A stretch of DNA of 40,311 nucleotides from CAZAGA01 sp041912175 (GTDB lineage Bacteria; Chloroflexota; Anaerolineae; Anaerolineales; UBA4823): contig JAYRNN010000182.1 in assembly GCA_041912175.1 (NCBI GenBank), forward strand, positions 1 through 40,311, read 5' to 3'. The notes under the pieces are model-generated. The model made no database searches. It was given only the letters and a program-made list of their open reading frames with translations, and was not told the origin of the DNA. This document shows positions 7,132 through 14,546 of this stretch, piece after piece (position 1 is the stretch's first letter; each line of letters starts with the position of its first letter). Both the position numbers and the translations under genes were made by a program.

Positions 7132-8096
7132 GCAGCGAGACACAGACCGAGGAATCTGAAAAAGCTCCTTCCGAGCCGGCCCGCCAGAATGTATTTGATT
7201 CGATCAGCACAAACTGGTGGGAAGGCGGAGAGAAGGTCAAAATCGGCCAGGTATTTGCCCCCCGTAAGATAGAGAACCCCCTCGATCGAATTTCCCGCCG
7301 CCTGGGTGGGCGGCGTTCACGTACGCACACCGAGCGCAAGCGCGGCCGTTACATCCAGGCGCGCCCTGCCAATGGCCGCACCGACGACCTGGCTTTCGAC
7401 GCGACCCTACGCGCTGCCGCTCCCTACCAGAAAGAACGCCGCGAGTTGCGCAAACGTGTGGCGTTTGCCATCCGCTCGAGCGATTTCCAACGCAAAATAC
7501 GCGTCAAGAAAGCCTCCAACCTGATCTTATTCGTGGTGGATGCATCCTGGTCGATGGCTGTCGCTGAACGAATGTCTGCTACCAAAGGCGCTATCTTATC
7601 CTTGTTAACGGATGCTTACCAGCGCCGCGACCGGGTAGGGCTGGTCGTTTTTCAGAAAAACAAAGCCACCCTGATCTTGCCGCCCACCAATTCCATCACC
7701 CTCGCCCAACAAGCCCTGGCCGATATACCGGTCGGCGGTAAGACACCGCTCTCTGCCGGCCTGTACATGGCATACGAGGTGATTACGCGCGAGCGCATCC
7801 TACACCCCGATGTAAATCCATTAATGATCCTGCTCACGGATGGCGCCGGCAACGTGTCGCTGACCCACCTGCCGCCTCAGGAAGAGGCCAATCGCCTGGC
7901 TGGACAGATCGCCGGCGACGAAATTCACAGCGTGGTAATTAACATGGAGCACGCCGCCTTCGACCAGGGCCTGGCGCAGAGCCTGGCTGATCACCTCAAC
8001 GCCCCATGTTATACCCTCGGCGAGCTCAAAGCAGAAACCTTATACCAGGCAGTGCGGGACGAGATGGCAGGGAAAAAAGCAGGCGCAATGAATTAG
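7122..8096 (+). CDS. Chelatase VWA (ChlD/BchD-like) module without its own start codon
   Basis: The frame is open from inside the A10 run to TAG at 8094. There is no ATG or GTG between the run and the VWA domain; the first TTG is at 7446, inside the basic linker and without a ribosome binding site. If made by a -1 slip, the full protein would be about 688 residues (364 + 324), close to known single-chain I-D chelatase subunits. The N-terminal part is a basic/acidic linker (GGRRSRTHTERKRGR). Then comes a VWA domain with an intact MIDAS: DASWS near 7539, the Thr in GGKTPLSAGL, and LLTDGAGN. The MIDAS binds a divalent metal and contacts partners. It was probably one gene with the preceding module. 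Confidence 0.88.
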   Translation, partial: ATLSSETQTEESEKAPSEPARQNVFDSISTNWWEGGEKVKIGQVFAPRKIENPLDRISRRLGGRRSRTHTERKRGRYIQARPANGRTDDLAFDATLRAAAPYQKERRELRKRVAFAIRSSDFQRKIRVKKASNLILFVVDASWSMAVAERMSATKGAILSLLTDAYQRRDRVGLVVFQKNKATLILPPTNSITLAQQALADIPVGGKTPLSAGLYMAYEVITRERILHPDVNPLMILLTDGAGNVSLTHLPPQEEANRLAGQIAGDEIHSVVINMEHAAFDQGLAQSLADHLNAPCYTLGELKAETLYQAVRDEMAGKKAGAMN

Positions 8097-8147
8097 GGAT
8101 TACGAACTGAGAACCGAACTACGTCAGCAACGCTATAGGAAACCCTT

Positions 8148-9305
8148 ATGCCACACACATCTTCTCGAATGAACTATTTCCCAAACTCTGCCATCAGCAT
8201 GATGGCGCGCCTTGCCGCTCAGTACGATGCAATTAACCTGGCTCAAGGTGTGCCCGATTTTGACCCTCCTGCAGCATTGTTGGCTGCCGCGCGGCGGGCT
8301 TTGCAAGCCGGTCATAATCAATATTCATCCACCTGGGGTTCGCCGCGGCTGCGCCAGGCCCTGGCTGAAAAACAGAGCCACTTCACCGGCCTTGAAATCG
8401 ATCCAGATGAACATGTAACGATCACGGTAGGCGGTACGGAGGCCCTCCTGGCCAGCTTGATCGCCCTGACCGACCCCGGTGATAAGGTAATCGTCTTTTC
8501 CCCTTATTACGAAGCCTATATCGTGAATTCACATCTGCTTGGGGTTGAGCCAATATTCATTCCCCTACACCCTCCAGAACTCATCTTCGACCCAGACGAG
8601 CTGCGCCGGTCTTTCCAGGCCGGGGGGCGCGTGTTGGTGCTGTGCAACCCATCCAACCCGACCGGAAAGGTTTTTAGCCGACAAGAATTAAAAATCATCG
8701 CCGACCTGGTAAAAGAATACGACGCGTTCGTGTTGGTTGATGAGATATACGAGCATTTTTTCTATCCGCCATATCAGCATACGTATTTTGCTGCGCTGCC
8801 AGGGATGTTCGAGCACACCATTTCGTGTAGCTCGCTTTCGAAGACTTACGCCGTGACGGGCTGGCGGGTAGGCTGGGCGATTGCTCCATCGCCGGTCGCC
8901 GATGGGGTACGCAAAGCGCATGACTTTTTGACCGTTTGCGCACCAACGCCGCTGCAAGAGGCGGCTGTGACCGCCTTGCAGTTCCCCTGGAGCTATTACG
9001 ATCAAATGGTAGAAAAATACACCCGCCGGCGAGATGTCCTCCTGGAGAGTTTGATGCGCGCAGATCTGCCGTATATCGAACCGCAGGGCGCGTATTATGT
9101 CTTGGTCGATATCTCAGCCTTCGGCTTTAAGGATGATTACGAGTTCTGCGCCTGGATGATCCGGGAAGTTGGCGTTGCAGCCACGCCCGGCTCATACTTT
9201 TTCCACGAACCGGTCAAGAATTTTATCCGCTTGAATTTTGCCAAGAGCGAAGAAACGCTCCAGCTTGTGGGCCAGCGGTTGCTGCGCATGCAGGACAAGC
9301 TCTAG
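8148..9305 (+). CDS. PLP-dependent aminotransferase, class I/II
   Basis: The protein has 385 residues. It is a fold-type I aminotransferase that moves amino groups between an amino acid and a 2-oxo acid. Signatures are NLAQGVPDF, QYSSTWGSPRLRQALAEK, the GGTEALLASL phosphate cup, NPSNPTGKVF, LVDEIYEHF, the PLP lysine K232 in SLSKTYAVTGWRVGW, and the C-terminal RLNFAKSEE arginine that binds the substrate carboxylate. The overall pattern is closest to the kynurenine-oxoglutarate/methionine aminotransferase branch, but substrate is not readable from sequence. The start is ATG 8148 with AGGAAA about 8 bases upstream; Met8 (8169) is an alternative. It lies 51 bases after the chelatase VWA module on the same strand. 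Confidence 0.92.
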   Translation: MPHTSSRMNYFPNSAISMMARLAAQYDAINLAQGVPDFDPPAALLAAARRALQAGHNQYSSTWGSPRLRQALAEKQSHFTGLEIDPDEHVTITVGGTEALLASLIALTDPGDKVIVFSPYYEAYIVNSHLLGVEPIFIPLHPPELIFDPDELRRSFQAGGRVLVLCNPSNPTGKVFSRQELKIIADLVKEYDAFVLVDEIYEHFFYPPYQHTYFAALPGMFEHTISCSSLSKTYAVTGWRVGWAIAPSPVADGVRKAHDFLTVCAPTPLQEAAVTALQFPWSYYDQMVEKYTRRRDVLLESLMRADLPYIEPQGAYYVLVDISAFGFKDDYEFCAWMIREVGVAATPGSYFFHEPVKNFIRLNFAKSEETLQLVGQRLLRMQDKL

Positions 9306-9332
9306 GCCGGAGCTTGTCATCCTAAATCCTGG

Positions 9333-9348
9333 TAGAATTGCCCCGATG
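9333..9348 (+). promoter_or_regulatory. Possible leaderless promoter for the M1 peptidase
   Basis: TAGAAT (9333-9338) ends 7 bases before the ATG at 9346. No Shine-Dalgarno sequence precedes that ATG, so transcription could start at or just before the start codon. No clear -35 hexamer is seen at 16-18 bases, which keeps confidence low. Confidence 0.35.
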
Positions 9349-10869
9349 AAACACTCATACCGGGTCTCGGCTTTTTTCTTTGTAATATCACTCTTGCTGG
9401 CAGCAAGCGCATGCTCCGGTGCGAGCCAGCAGACGCCGCTTGCAACGCCGACCCCTCTTTCAACCAAGGCAACCGTTACGCAGCAAATCGTTACCGATGC
9501 ACCGGCGCCTTCCCCTACCTTTACGGAAGCCCCTGTCCCCACCCCCGTTCCCCCGCAGAAATCCCACTATACCATTGACGCACTTTTGGATTACGATCTC
9601 CACCAACTCCAGGTCAGCGAAAAAATTCACTACATTAATAACACACCCGACAGCTTGAGCGAGATGCTCCTCATGGTGGACCCGTTGTATTTCCCCGGTA
9701 CATTCCACCTTGATAGCCTCGTCTGGGGGGATGAGAAACCGGTCGATGGGGTCGTAACAGAAACTGGTTGGCTACGCTTTCCCCTGCGCACCCCTTTGGA
9801 TCCCGGGCAGGCTTTGGATATTTCCATTAATTATCAGCTAAATTTGCCGTCCCCAGTTCCATCGGCTACCACCCGCCCCATTCCCTTCGGATACACCGAA
9901 CGCCAGACCAACCTGGTCGATTGGTATCCCTTTGTGCCGCCTTATATCCCTGGCCAGGGCTGGCAAGCGCACCCCGCCGGCTATTACGGGGAACACCTTG
10001 TTTACGATATCGTCGACTTCGATATAAACATCCGCCTGAGCAAGCCAAATCCGAATCTAAAGCTGGTCGCCAGCAGTCCGGCCGCCCTGGATGGCGAGTG
10101 GTATCGTTTCCAACACAGCAATGCGCGCAATTTCGCCTGGTCGATCAGCCCATATTACCAGTCGCTTTCTGCTCAGGCTGGCGCGATCACAGTAACCAGC
10201 TATGCCTTCGGAGGGCAGGAAAAAGCCAGCCAGGCAGTCTTGGATGCCACAGTCGAAGCGTTAGGCTTATATTCACGCTTGTTTGGAGCCTATCCACGTA
10301 CGGAATTATCCATTGTTGAAGCTGATTTTCTGGACGGCATGGAATATGATGGTTTATATTTCCTGAGTAAAGGCTTCTATAACCTGTATACCGGTACGCC
10401 CGCGGAATATCTCGTTGCCATTGCAGTGCACGAAACAGCCCATCAATGGTGGTATGCACTGGTTGGCAACGACCAGGCAATGGAACCCTGGTTAGATGAA
10501 GCGCTTTGCACGTATAGCGAAAAGTTGTATTACGAAAACCTGCACCCGGAGAGCGTTGCCTGGTGGTGGGATTATCGCGTGAATTATTACCAACCGCGTG
10601 GTTGGGTAGATGACACGATCTATAATCCGCATGGAGAGGTGGAAGCCTACCGGGCTTACCGGGACGCAGTTTACCTGAATGGAGCAGTTTTCCTGGAAGA
10701 GCTGCGCCAGTTGATCAGCGACGAGGCTTTCTTCTCATTCTTTAAAGCCTATGCGGTTCAAAATCAATACCACATTGCCACAACTTCAAACTTTTTTTCC
10801 CTGTTAGAGCAATATACCCAGAAAGATCTGGAGCATCTGCTTAAAAAGTATTTTTATCAATATCAATAA
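9346..10869 (+). CDS. M1-family (gluzincin) metallopeptidase lipoprotein
   Basis: The protein has 507 residues from ATG 9346. An upstream in-frame TTG at 9238 would overlap the aminotransferase and destroy the signal peptide, so it is not used. Residues 1-25 are a lipoprotein signal ending LLLAASAC. A Pro/Thr-rich spacer runs to about residue 70. The catalytic zinc site is HETAH at 362-366, with the third ligand E385 in WLDEAL nineteen residues after the second histidine, as in M1 aminopeptidases. The substrate-binding GxMEN motif is altered to DGMEYDG near residue 328, so the N-terminal-amine recognition may differ from classic aminopeptidases. It would act outside the cytoplasmic membrane on peptides. 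Confidence 0.9.
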   Translation: MKHSYRVSAFFFVISLLLAASACSGASQQTPLATPTPLSTKATVTQQIVTDAPAPSPTFTEAPVPTPVPPQKSHYTIDALLDYDLHQLQVSEKIHYINNTPDSLSEMLLMVDPLYFPGTFHLDSLVWGDEKPVDGVVTETGWLRFPLRTPLDPGQALDISINYQLNLPSPVPSATTRPIPFGYTERQTNLVDWYPFVPPYIPGQGWQAHPAGYYGEHLVYDIVDFDINIRLSKPNPNLKLVASSPAALDGEWYRFQHSNARNFAWSISPYYQSLSAQAGAITVTSYAFGGQEKASQAVLDATVEALGLYSRLFGAYPRTELSIVEADFLDGMEYDGLYFLSKGFYNLYTGTPAEYLVAIAVHETAHQWWYALVGNDQAMEPWLDEALCTYSEKLYYENLHPESVAWWWDYRVNYYQPRGWVDDTIYNPHGEVEAYRAYRDAVYLNGAVFLEELRQLISDEAFFSFFKAYAVQNQYHIATTSNFFSLLEQYTQKDLEHLLKKYFYQYQ

Positions 10870-11096
10870 GTATATGGAATCGTAGTCTTAGTAGGGCCTG
10901 TGGATATGTGGAGAACGTCTACGAAACATGAAATAGCCCGCAGCGATGGGGGGCTACAGCATGCTTGCGGTCAGATATAGGGTTTCGGATACCCACATCT
11001 ATCCACGTCTAGACCTGGGGAGAAAATACGATAAAAACGGATCGTTTCCCGGCCTCGCGTCTGCCAAAGAATATATGGGGAATATCTCTGGGTTCC

Positions 11097-11118
11097 CCCC
11101 CATATATGGGGTTGCATT
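11097..11118 (+). repeat. Palindromic repeat copy 1 (CCCCCATATATGGGGTTGCATT)
   Basis: Five C, ATATAT, four G, then TTGCATT. The core CCCCATATATGGGG (11098-11111) is a perfect 14-base palindrome. The 22-base unit recurs at 11237-11258 with a single G-to-A difference. A half copy, ATATATGGGG, lies at 11071-11080. Confidence 0.85.
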
Positions 11119-11236
11119 GTTTTTTGTTTTTTGAGGCAAATAGTCAGTTTTCCCCAGTTCGGATAGTTTATCCACAGTTTTTCGCCAGTTATCCACAGAT
11201 TTTAATGTTTTAGATGTTTTTTGTTTCTTTGTAGTA

Positions 11237-11258
11237 CCCCCATATATGGGATTGCATT
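11237..11258 (+). repeat. Palindromic repeat copy 2
   Basis: Five C, ATATAT, three G, then ATTGCATT; 21 of 22 bases match copy 1, exactly 140 bases downstream. It lies 42 bases before the TTG start of the TauE-type gene, so it could also act as an operator for that gene. Confidence 0.85.
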
Positions 11259-11299
11259 CATGGTAATATAAGACAACCCAAATTGAGGAGGCATCATCG

Positions 11300-12070
11300 T
11301 TGGATCCGCTCAGCATACTTGATTTCGTTCTGATCGGCCTGGCCGGAATTGCCGGAGGGGCGGTCAATGCCCTGGCCGGCGGAGGCACCCTCATCACTTT
11401 CCCGATGCTCACGGCTGTAGGCATTCCTCCTGTTTCTGCAAATGTAACCAATACGGTATCGTTATCCCCCGGTTACTTGAGCGCCACATTCGCCCAGATG
11501 AAAGACCTGAAAGGGCAGACCAGGCGGCTGCGCTTCCTGGTTCCATCAGGTATCCTGGGAGGGCTGGTGGGTGGGTTTCTGTTGCTAAATACGCAGGAGA
11601 AATTATTCCGCGAGCTGATCCCCTACTTGATCCTGTTGGCATGTTTGCTCTTGGCCCTACAGGACCCGGTACGCAAATGGTTGGTACGGCGTACGATGCA
11701 GACCGGCGGAAGCCATATCCCTGAGCCCTGGGTGATGCTGCCGGTTTTTCTGGCAGGCATTTACGGGGGGTATTTCGGCGCTGGATTGAGCGTGATCATC
11801 CTGGCTGTGCTAGGGGTGATTCTTGAAGACTCGCTGACCCGCTTGAACGCCTTGAAACAGGCTGTCGCTTTCAGTGTCAACAGCGCAGCGGCGCTGTTCT
11901 TCCTCTTCTCCGGCAAGGTTGTTTGGCCTGCGGCGCTGGTGATGGCCTGCGGCGCCGTTCTGGGGGGAATACTGGGCGGGAAGTTAGCAGGCCGTATCAA
12001 GCCCTCTACCTTGCGATGGGTGGTTGTGACCATCGGAGTGATCGTGGCCATGATTTATCTGCTGCGCTAA
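11300..12070 (+). CDS. TauE/SafE-family (TSUP) membrane transporter
   Basis: The protein has 256 residues, the usual size. It has about eight hydrophobic segments in two halves. Each half starts with a glycine-rich signature: GLAGIAGGAVNALAGGGTLITFP near residue 13, and AGIYGGYFGAGLSVIIL near residue 151. This family exports or imports small sulfur-containing or carboxylate anions across the cytoplasmic membrane; the substrate here is not known. The start codon is TTG at 11300, set by GAGGAGG about 8 bases upstream. The gene borders the candidate origin region, and one palindromic repeat lies just upstream. Confidence 0.9.
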   Translation: MDPLSILDFVLIGLAGIAGGAVNALAGGGTLITFPMLTAVGIPPVSANVTNTVSLSPGYLSATFAQMKDLKGQTRRLRFLVPSGILGGLVGGFLLLNTQEKLFRELIPYLILLACLLLALQDPVRKWLVRRTMQTGGSHIPEPWVMLPVFLAGIYGGYFGAGLSVIILAVLGVILEDSLTRLNALKQAVAFSVNSAAALFFLFSGKVVWPAALVMACGAVLGGILGGKLAGRIKPSTLRWVVVTIGVIVAMIYLLR

Positions 12071-12153
12071 ATCTTGTAACCTTTCTCTTCTTTTGGCATC
12101 CAACAGTGCAGATGAAATTTTTCACAAAAGTAAATCGATAAAGGAGATTATCT

Positions 12154-12558
12154 ATGGAAATGGTGATTGATTTTCCAGGCGGCGCTCGAGTAGATGCTCA
12201 TTTTGGCGCCTACAATGTTCAAACGGACCAACCACCGATGGGCGGCGGCGCAGGTTCTGCCCCAACCCCCTTTGCGTTATTCTTATCTTCGATTGGAACT
12301 TGCGCCGGGATTTATGTACTGGGTTTTTGCCAGCAGCGCGGTCTGCCAACGGATGGCATTCGTCTTATCCAGCGTGTATACAGCGATCCTGCGACCGGCA
12401 TGGTGAGCAAAATCGATCTGGAAATTCAAACCCCGCCGACTTTCCCGGAGAAATACCTGCCTTCCCTGGCGCGCTCGGCTGAGTTGTGCGCAGTTAAAAA
12501 ACACCTGGAACACCCACCGGTATTCGATGTGTTTACGAAAACCATTACGCCTGTCTAA
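12154..12558 (+). CDS. OsmC-family protein
   Basis: The protein has 134 residues. OsmC/Ohr proteins are cytoplasmic thiol peroxidases that reduce organic hydroperoxides with two cysteines. The two expected positions are present: one in SSIGTCAGIYVLGFC (about residue 50) and one in RSAELCAVKKHLEHPP (about residue 113). An additional cysteine follows the first by eight residues. The charged N-terminal beta-strand region and C-terminal PPVFDVFTKT ending also fit. The ATG at 12154 is preceded by AAAGGAG at about 7 bases. It has 83 bases upstream after the TauE-type gene, so it may be cotranscribed or separate. It belongs to the YhfA/OsmC-like branch rather than clear Ohr, but this is a judgement. 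Confidence 0.85.
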   Translation: MEMVIDFPGGARVDAHFGAYNVQTDQPPMGGGAGSAPTPFALFLSSIGTCAGIYVLGFCQQRGLPTDGIRLIQRVYSDPATGMVSKIDLEIQTPPTFPEKYLPSLARSAELCAVKKHLEHPPVFDVFTKTITPV

Positions 12559-12581
12559 AAAGTTTCGAAATGTTTTTCTTC

Positions 12582-12628
12582 ATGTCGCATAAGGTGATCG
12601 GGCGAAAACCGACCACCTTATGCGACAT
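12582..12628. terminator. Long hairpin between convergent OsmC and aldo/keto reductase genes
   Basis: A 15-base perfect stem (12582-12596 with 12614-12628) is extended inward by TCGG/CCGA across one mismatch. No U tract follows on either strand, so it is a terminator-like hairpin or a 3'-end stabiliser for both converging transcripts. Confidence 0.55.
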
Positions 12629-12650
12629 CAATGATCCATAAAAAACATCA

Positions 12651-13619
12651 TCATCGATATGACCGTGAAAGCTCGTCCAGCCGCGCCATTTCTTCGATCG
12701 AAAGCGTGAAATCCATTGCGCCGGCGCTCTCTTTCGCCTGCGTCACTTTTGTTGCGCCAGGGATGGCGACGACAGTTTCTCCTTGGAAAGAGATCACCCA
12801 GTTCAGTGCGATCTGAGCGATAGTTGCGTCGTATGTTTCGGCCATGGCTTGCATGGCTTCAATCAGTGGGCGACTTTCTTCGACCAGGCGGGGAAAGCTG
12901 CGCCGCCGGTAGGAGATAGCCTGCTTGAGTAGCTCAGGATTTTGGTGATATTTGCCGCTCAACACTCCGGATGCCAGGGGGGTATAAGCGATGATGGTGA
13001 TGCCCAGTTCCTTGGCGGCCTGCATCACACCGTTGCTCTCGATTTTGCGGTTCAACAGGCTGTATTCCATCTGGTTAACCGCCAGGTGTAGGCCGTGCTT
13101 CTCCAATGCTGCGCTGGCGCGCCTCATCCGCTCGACATTAAAGTTGCTGACGCCTACGCTTCGGATGTCCCCCGCTTCCACAAGGTCGGCCATCGCTTCC
13201 ATTTCGGCTTCAGGAGAAGAAAGGCCAAATGGTTGGTGCACCATGTACAAATCGATGGGGTAGCCATCCAAATAACGGATACGGTTTTTCACCGTGCGCG
13301 GGATATTGTTTGCCGTCCGCAGCAAGGGAAACCACTTGGTTGCCACAACCACTTCGCCAGCCTGGATCCTGTTCGCCTTGAGCGCCGCCGCCAGGGTCTG
13401 CTCGGATTGACCCAGCCCATACAACTCAGCCGTATCGAACCAATTGATCCCCCCATCTAAGGCCGCCCGGATGATGGCGTTTTTTTGCTCCTGGGGGATA
13501 GTTGGGAAGACCATGCTGAACGGTTGTTTGCCGCCGGAGAATTCCATCATCCCCAGTCCGATAGGGGAGACTTCGATATTCGTCAGTCCTAGTTTTCGCC
13601 TTGAGATCGTTTTTATCAT
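12651..13619 (-). CDS. Aldo/keto reductase
   Basis: The protein has 322 residues. It is an NAD(P)H-dependent (beta/alpha)8 oxidoreductase acting on carbonyl groups in the cytoplasm. The catalytic tetrad is visible: D62 and Y67 in FDTAELYG, K95 in VATKW, and H128 in MVHQP. The motifs GVSNFNVERM and QMEYSLLNRKIE, and the cofactor-binding AIPGATKVTQAKE, also fit. Substrate is unknown. The start is ATG 13619, with only 8 bases to the stop of the CDGSH gene upstream, so the two form an operon and translation may be coupled. Confidence 0.92.
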   Translation of the reverse strand: MIKTISRRKLGLTNIEVSPIGLGMMEFSGGKQPFSMVFPTIPQEQKNAIIRAALDGGINWFDTAELYGLGQSEQTLAAALKANRIQAGEVVVATKWFPLLRTANNIPRTVKNRIRYLDGYPIDLYMVHQPFGLSSPEAEMEAMADLVEAGDIRSVGVSNFNVERMRRASAALEKHGLHLAVNQMEYSLLNRKIESNGVMQAAKELGITIIAYTPLASGVLSGKYHQNPELLKQAISYRRRSFPRLVEESRPLIEAMQAMAETYDATIAQIALNWVISFQGETVVAIPGATKVTQAKESAGAMDFTLSIEEMARLDELSRSYR

Positions 13620-13627
13620 AGCCAGCC

Positions 13628-14305
13628 TTAGGGGGCTTTAAACCCAATTCGTTTATGTTTTCCATCACAGAAGGGCATGTTATCCGACTGTCCGCAGCGG
13701 CACAGAGTCACGCGATTGCGAACCTCCCACTCTGTCCCCGATTCTTCCGATACGATTGGCACACCGCCGCGCACCTGGTAAGGTCCATCTGGGATGGTTG
13801 AGATTGACGGTTCATCGGCGGGCTCGACCGGCTCTGTCCCTGGTGGGAGGAAATATTGTAATCGCCCTGAGGGGCAGCGCCAGACGCGCAATTGGACATC
13901 CTGCTTGATTTCGGGATCGGATGTGCGCTCGATTTCCTCCCAAACATCGGTGAATCGACTGGCGCAGAACCCGGCGTCCATGCACAGGCTGGTATCATCA
14001 GTCATGATTACCCCATCCCCCAGGTATGTTTTTTGGCGTTCGGCATAGGGGGTGTTTGCCGCCATGTCAGGACCATGGAATCCGATTTCCTCGTGGTGGC
14101 CATCGCAAAAAGGTTTTTTTTCAGAATGGCCGCAGCGGCATAAATAGTACGTGCTTCGCTTGAGCTCATAATCTGGACCTTCAATCCAATCTACCGGCTC
14201 TCCATATTGTGTTTCAACCGGAGTCCGGTGGGTCAGCTTCACTCCCGTCACTTTATAGGGGCCATCTTTTGTCACGATAATTTGTTGTTCTTTTTTTTCG
14301 GTCAT
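13628..14305 (-). CDS. Double CDGSH iron-sulfur protein
   Basis: The protein has 225 residues from the ATG at 14305. That start has AAAGGA 7 bases upstream; a further ATG at 14323 has no ribosome binding site. Two CDGSH-type 2Fe-2S motifs are present, LCRCGHSEKKPFCDGHH near the N-terminal third and LCRCGQSDNMPFCDGKH at the C-terminus, each with the C-x-C-x8-C-x3-H ligand pattern. Between them is a cysteine-containing module (SLCMDAGFC and WRCPSGRL) resembling the divergent 4Fe-4S domain (Fer4_19-like) often joined to CDGSH domains. It probably acts in redox or cluster transfer in the cytoplasm. It is the first gene of an operon with the aldo/keto reductase, for which it could be an electron or cluster partner. 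Confidence 0.9.
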   Translation of the reverse strand: MTEKKEQQIIVTKDGPYKVTGVKLTHRTPVETQYGEPVDWIEGPDYELKRSTYYLCRCGHSEKKPFCDGHHEEIGFHGPDMAANTPYAERQKTYLGDGVIMTDDTSLCMDAGFCASRFTDVWEEIERTSDPEIKQDVQLRVWRCPSGRLQYFLPPGTEPVEPADEPSISTIPDGPYQVRGGVPIVSEESGTEWEVRNRVTLCRCGQSDNMPFCDGKHKRIGFKAP

Positions 14306-14346
14306 GGCAAATTCCTTTGACATAAGATCATAATATCTATTATAAA

Positions 14347-14381
14347 TAAAAAAGGACCCGGCGGTGCAACTCCGCCAGGTC
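14347..14381 (-). terminator. Terminator of tRNA-Leu
   Basis: On the minus strand GACCTGGCGG pairs with CCGCCGGGTC (one G-U pair; 14372-14381 with 14355-14364) around a 7-base loop, and is followed by CTTTTTTATTT. It begins 17 bases after the tRNA 3' end. Confidence 0.88.
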
Positions 14382-14397
14382 TCTTCTCATTCGCCTG

Positions 14398-14479
<82 letters not shown>

Positions 14480-14493
14480 TAACTCCAAGCGCA

Positions 14494-14522
14494 AGTATAT
14501 CGAAGGTTGTGCGATAGGTCAA
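14494..14522 (-). promoter_or_regulatory. tRNA-Leu promoter
   Basis: On the minus strand, TTGACC (complement of 14517-14522), a spacer of exactly 17 bases and TATACT (complement of 14494-14499) form a strong sigma-70 promoter. Its predicted start lies about 7 bases before the mature tRNA 5' end at 14479. Confidence 0.85.
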
Positions 14523-14523
14523 G

Positions 14524-14529
14524 TATAAT
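14524..14529 (+). promoter_or_regulatory. -10 box for ychF
   Basis: A perfect TATAAT lies 18 bases before the ychF start codon. It is immediately beside the divergent tRNA promoter, whose -35 ends at 14522. A good -35 on this strand is not visible, so it may rely on an activator or on an extended contact. Confidence 0.45.
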
Positions 14530-14546
14530 TGCCCTGGAGGAATCCT

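Larger units (their letters stand above)
10880..11260. other. Candidate replication origin (DnaA-box cluster)
   Basis: This is the main part of a 430-base gene-free gap. Perfect DnaA boxes TTATCCACA lie at 11168-11176 and 11189-11197, 21 bases apart and in the same orientation. One-mismatch boxes on the other strand are at 10899-10907 and 10907-10915. A weaker CTATCCACG is at 10999-11007. Directly after the perfect pair, 11198-11231 is strongly AT-rich (27 of the 34 bases are A or T), in the right place for a duplex-unwinding element. A 22-base palindromic motif is repeated at 11097 and 11237. Two parS sites lie 10-14 kb away. No dnaA gene is in the window, so this is a candidate; a DnaA-titrating site is the alternative. 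Confidence 0.6.

Noticed and set aside
12582..12628. Attachment site or insertion-sequence end at the long hairpin
   Set aside because: There are no direct repeats, no transposase or integrase, and the position between two convergent gene ends is ordinary for a 3' hairpin.
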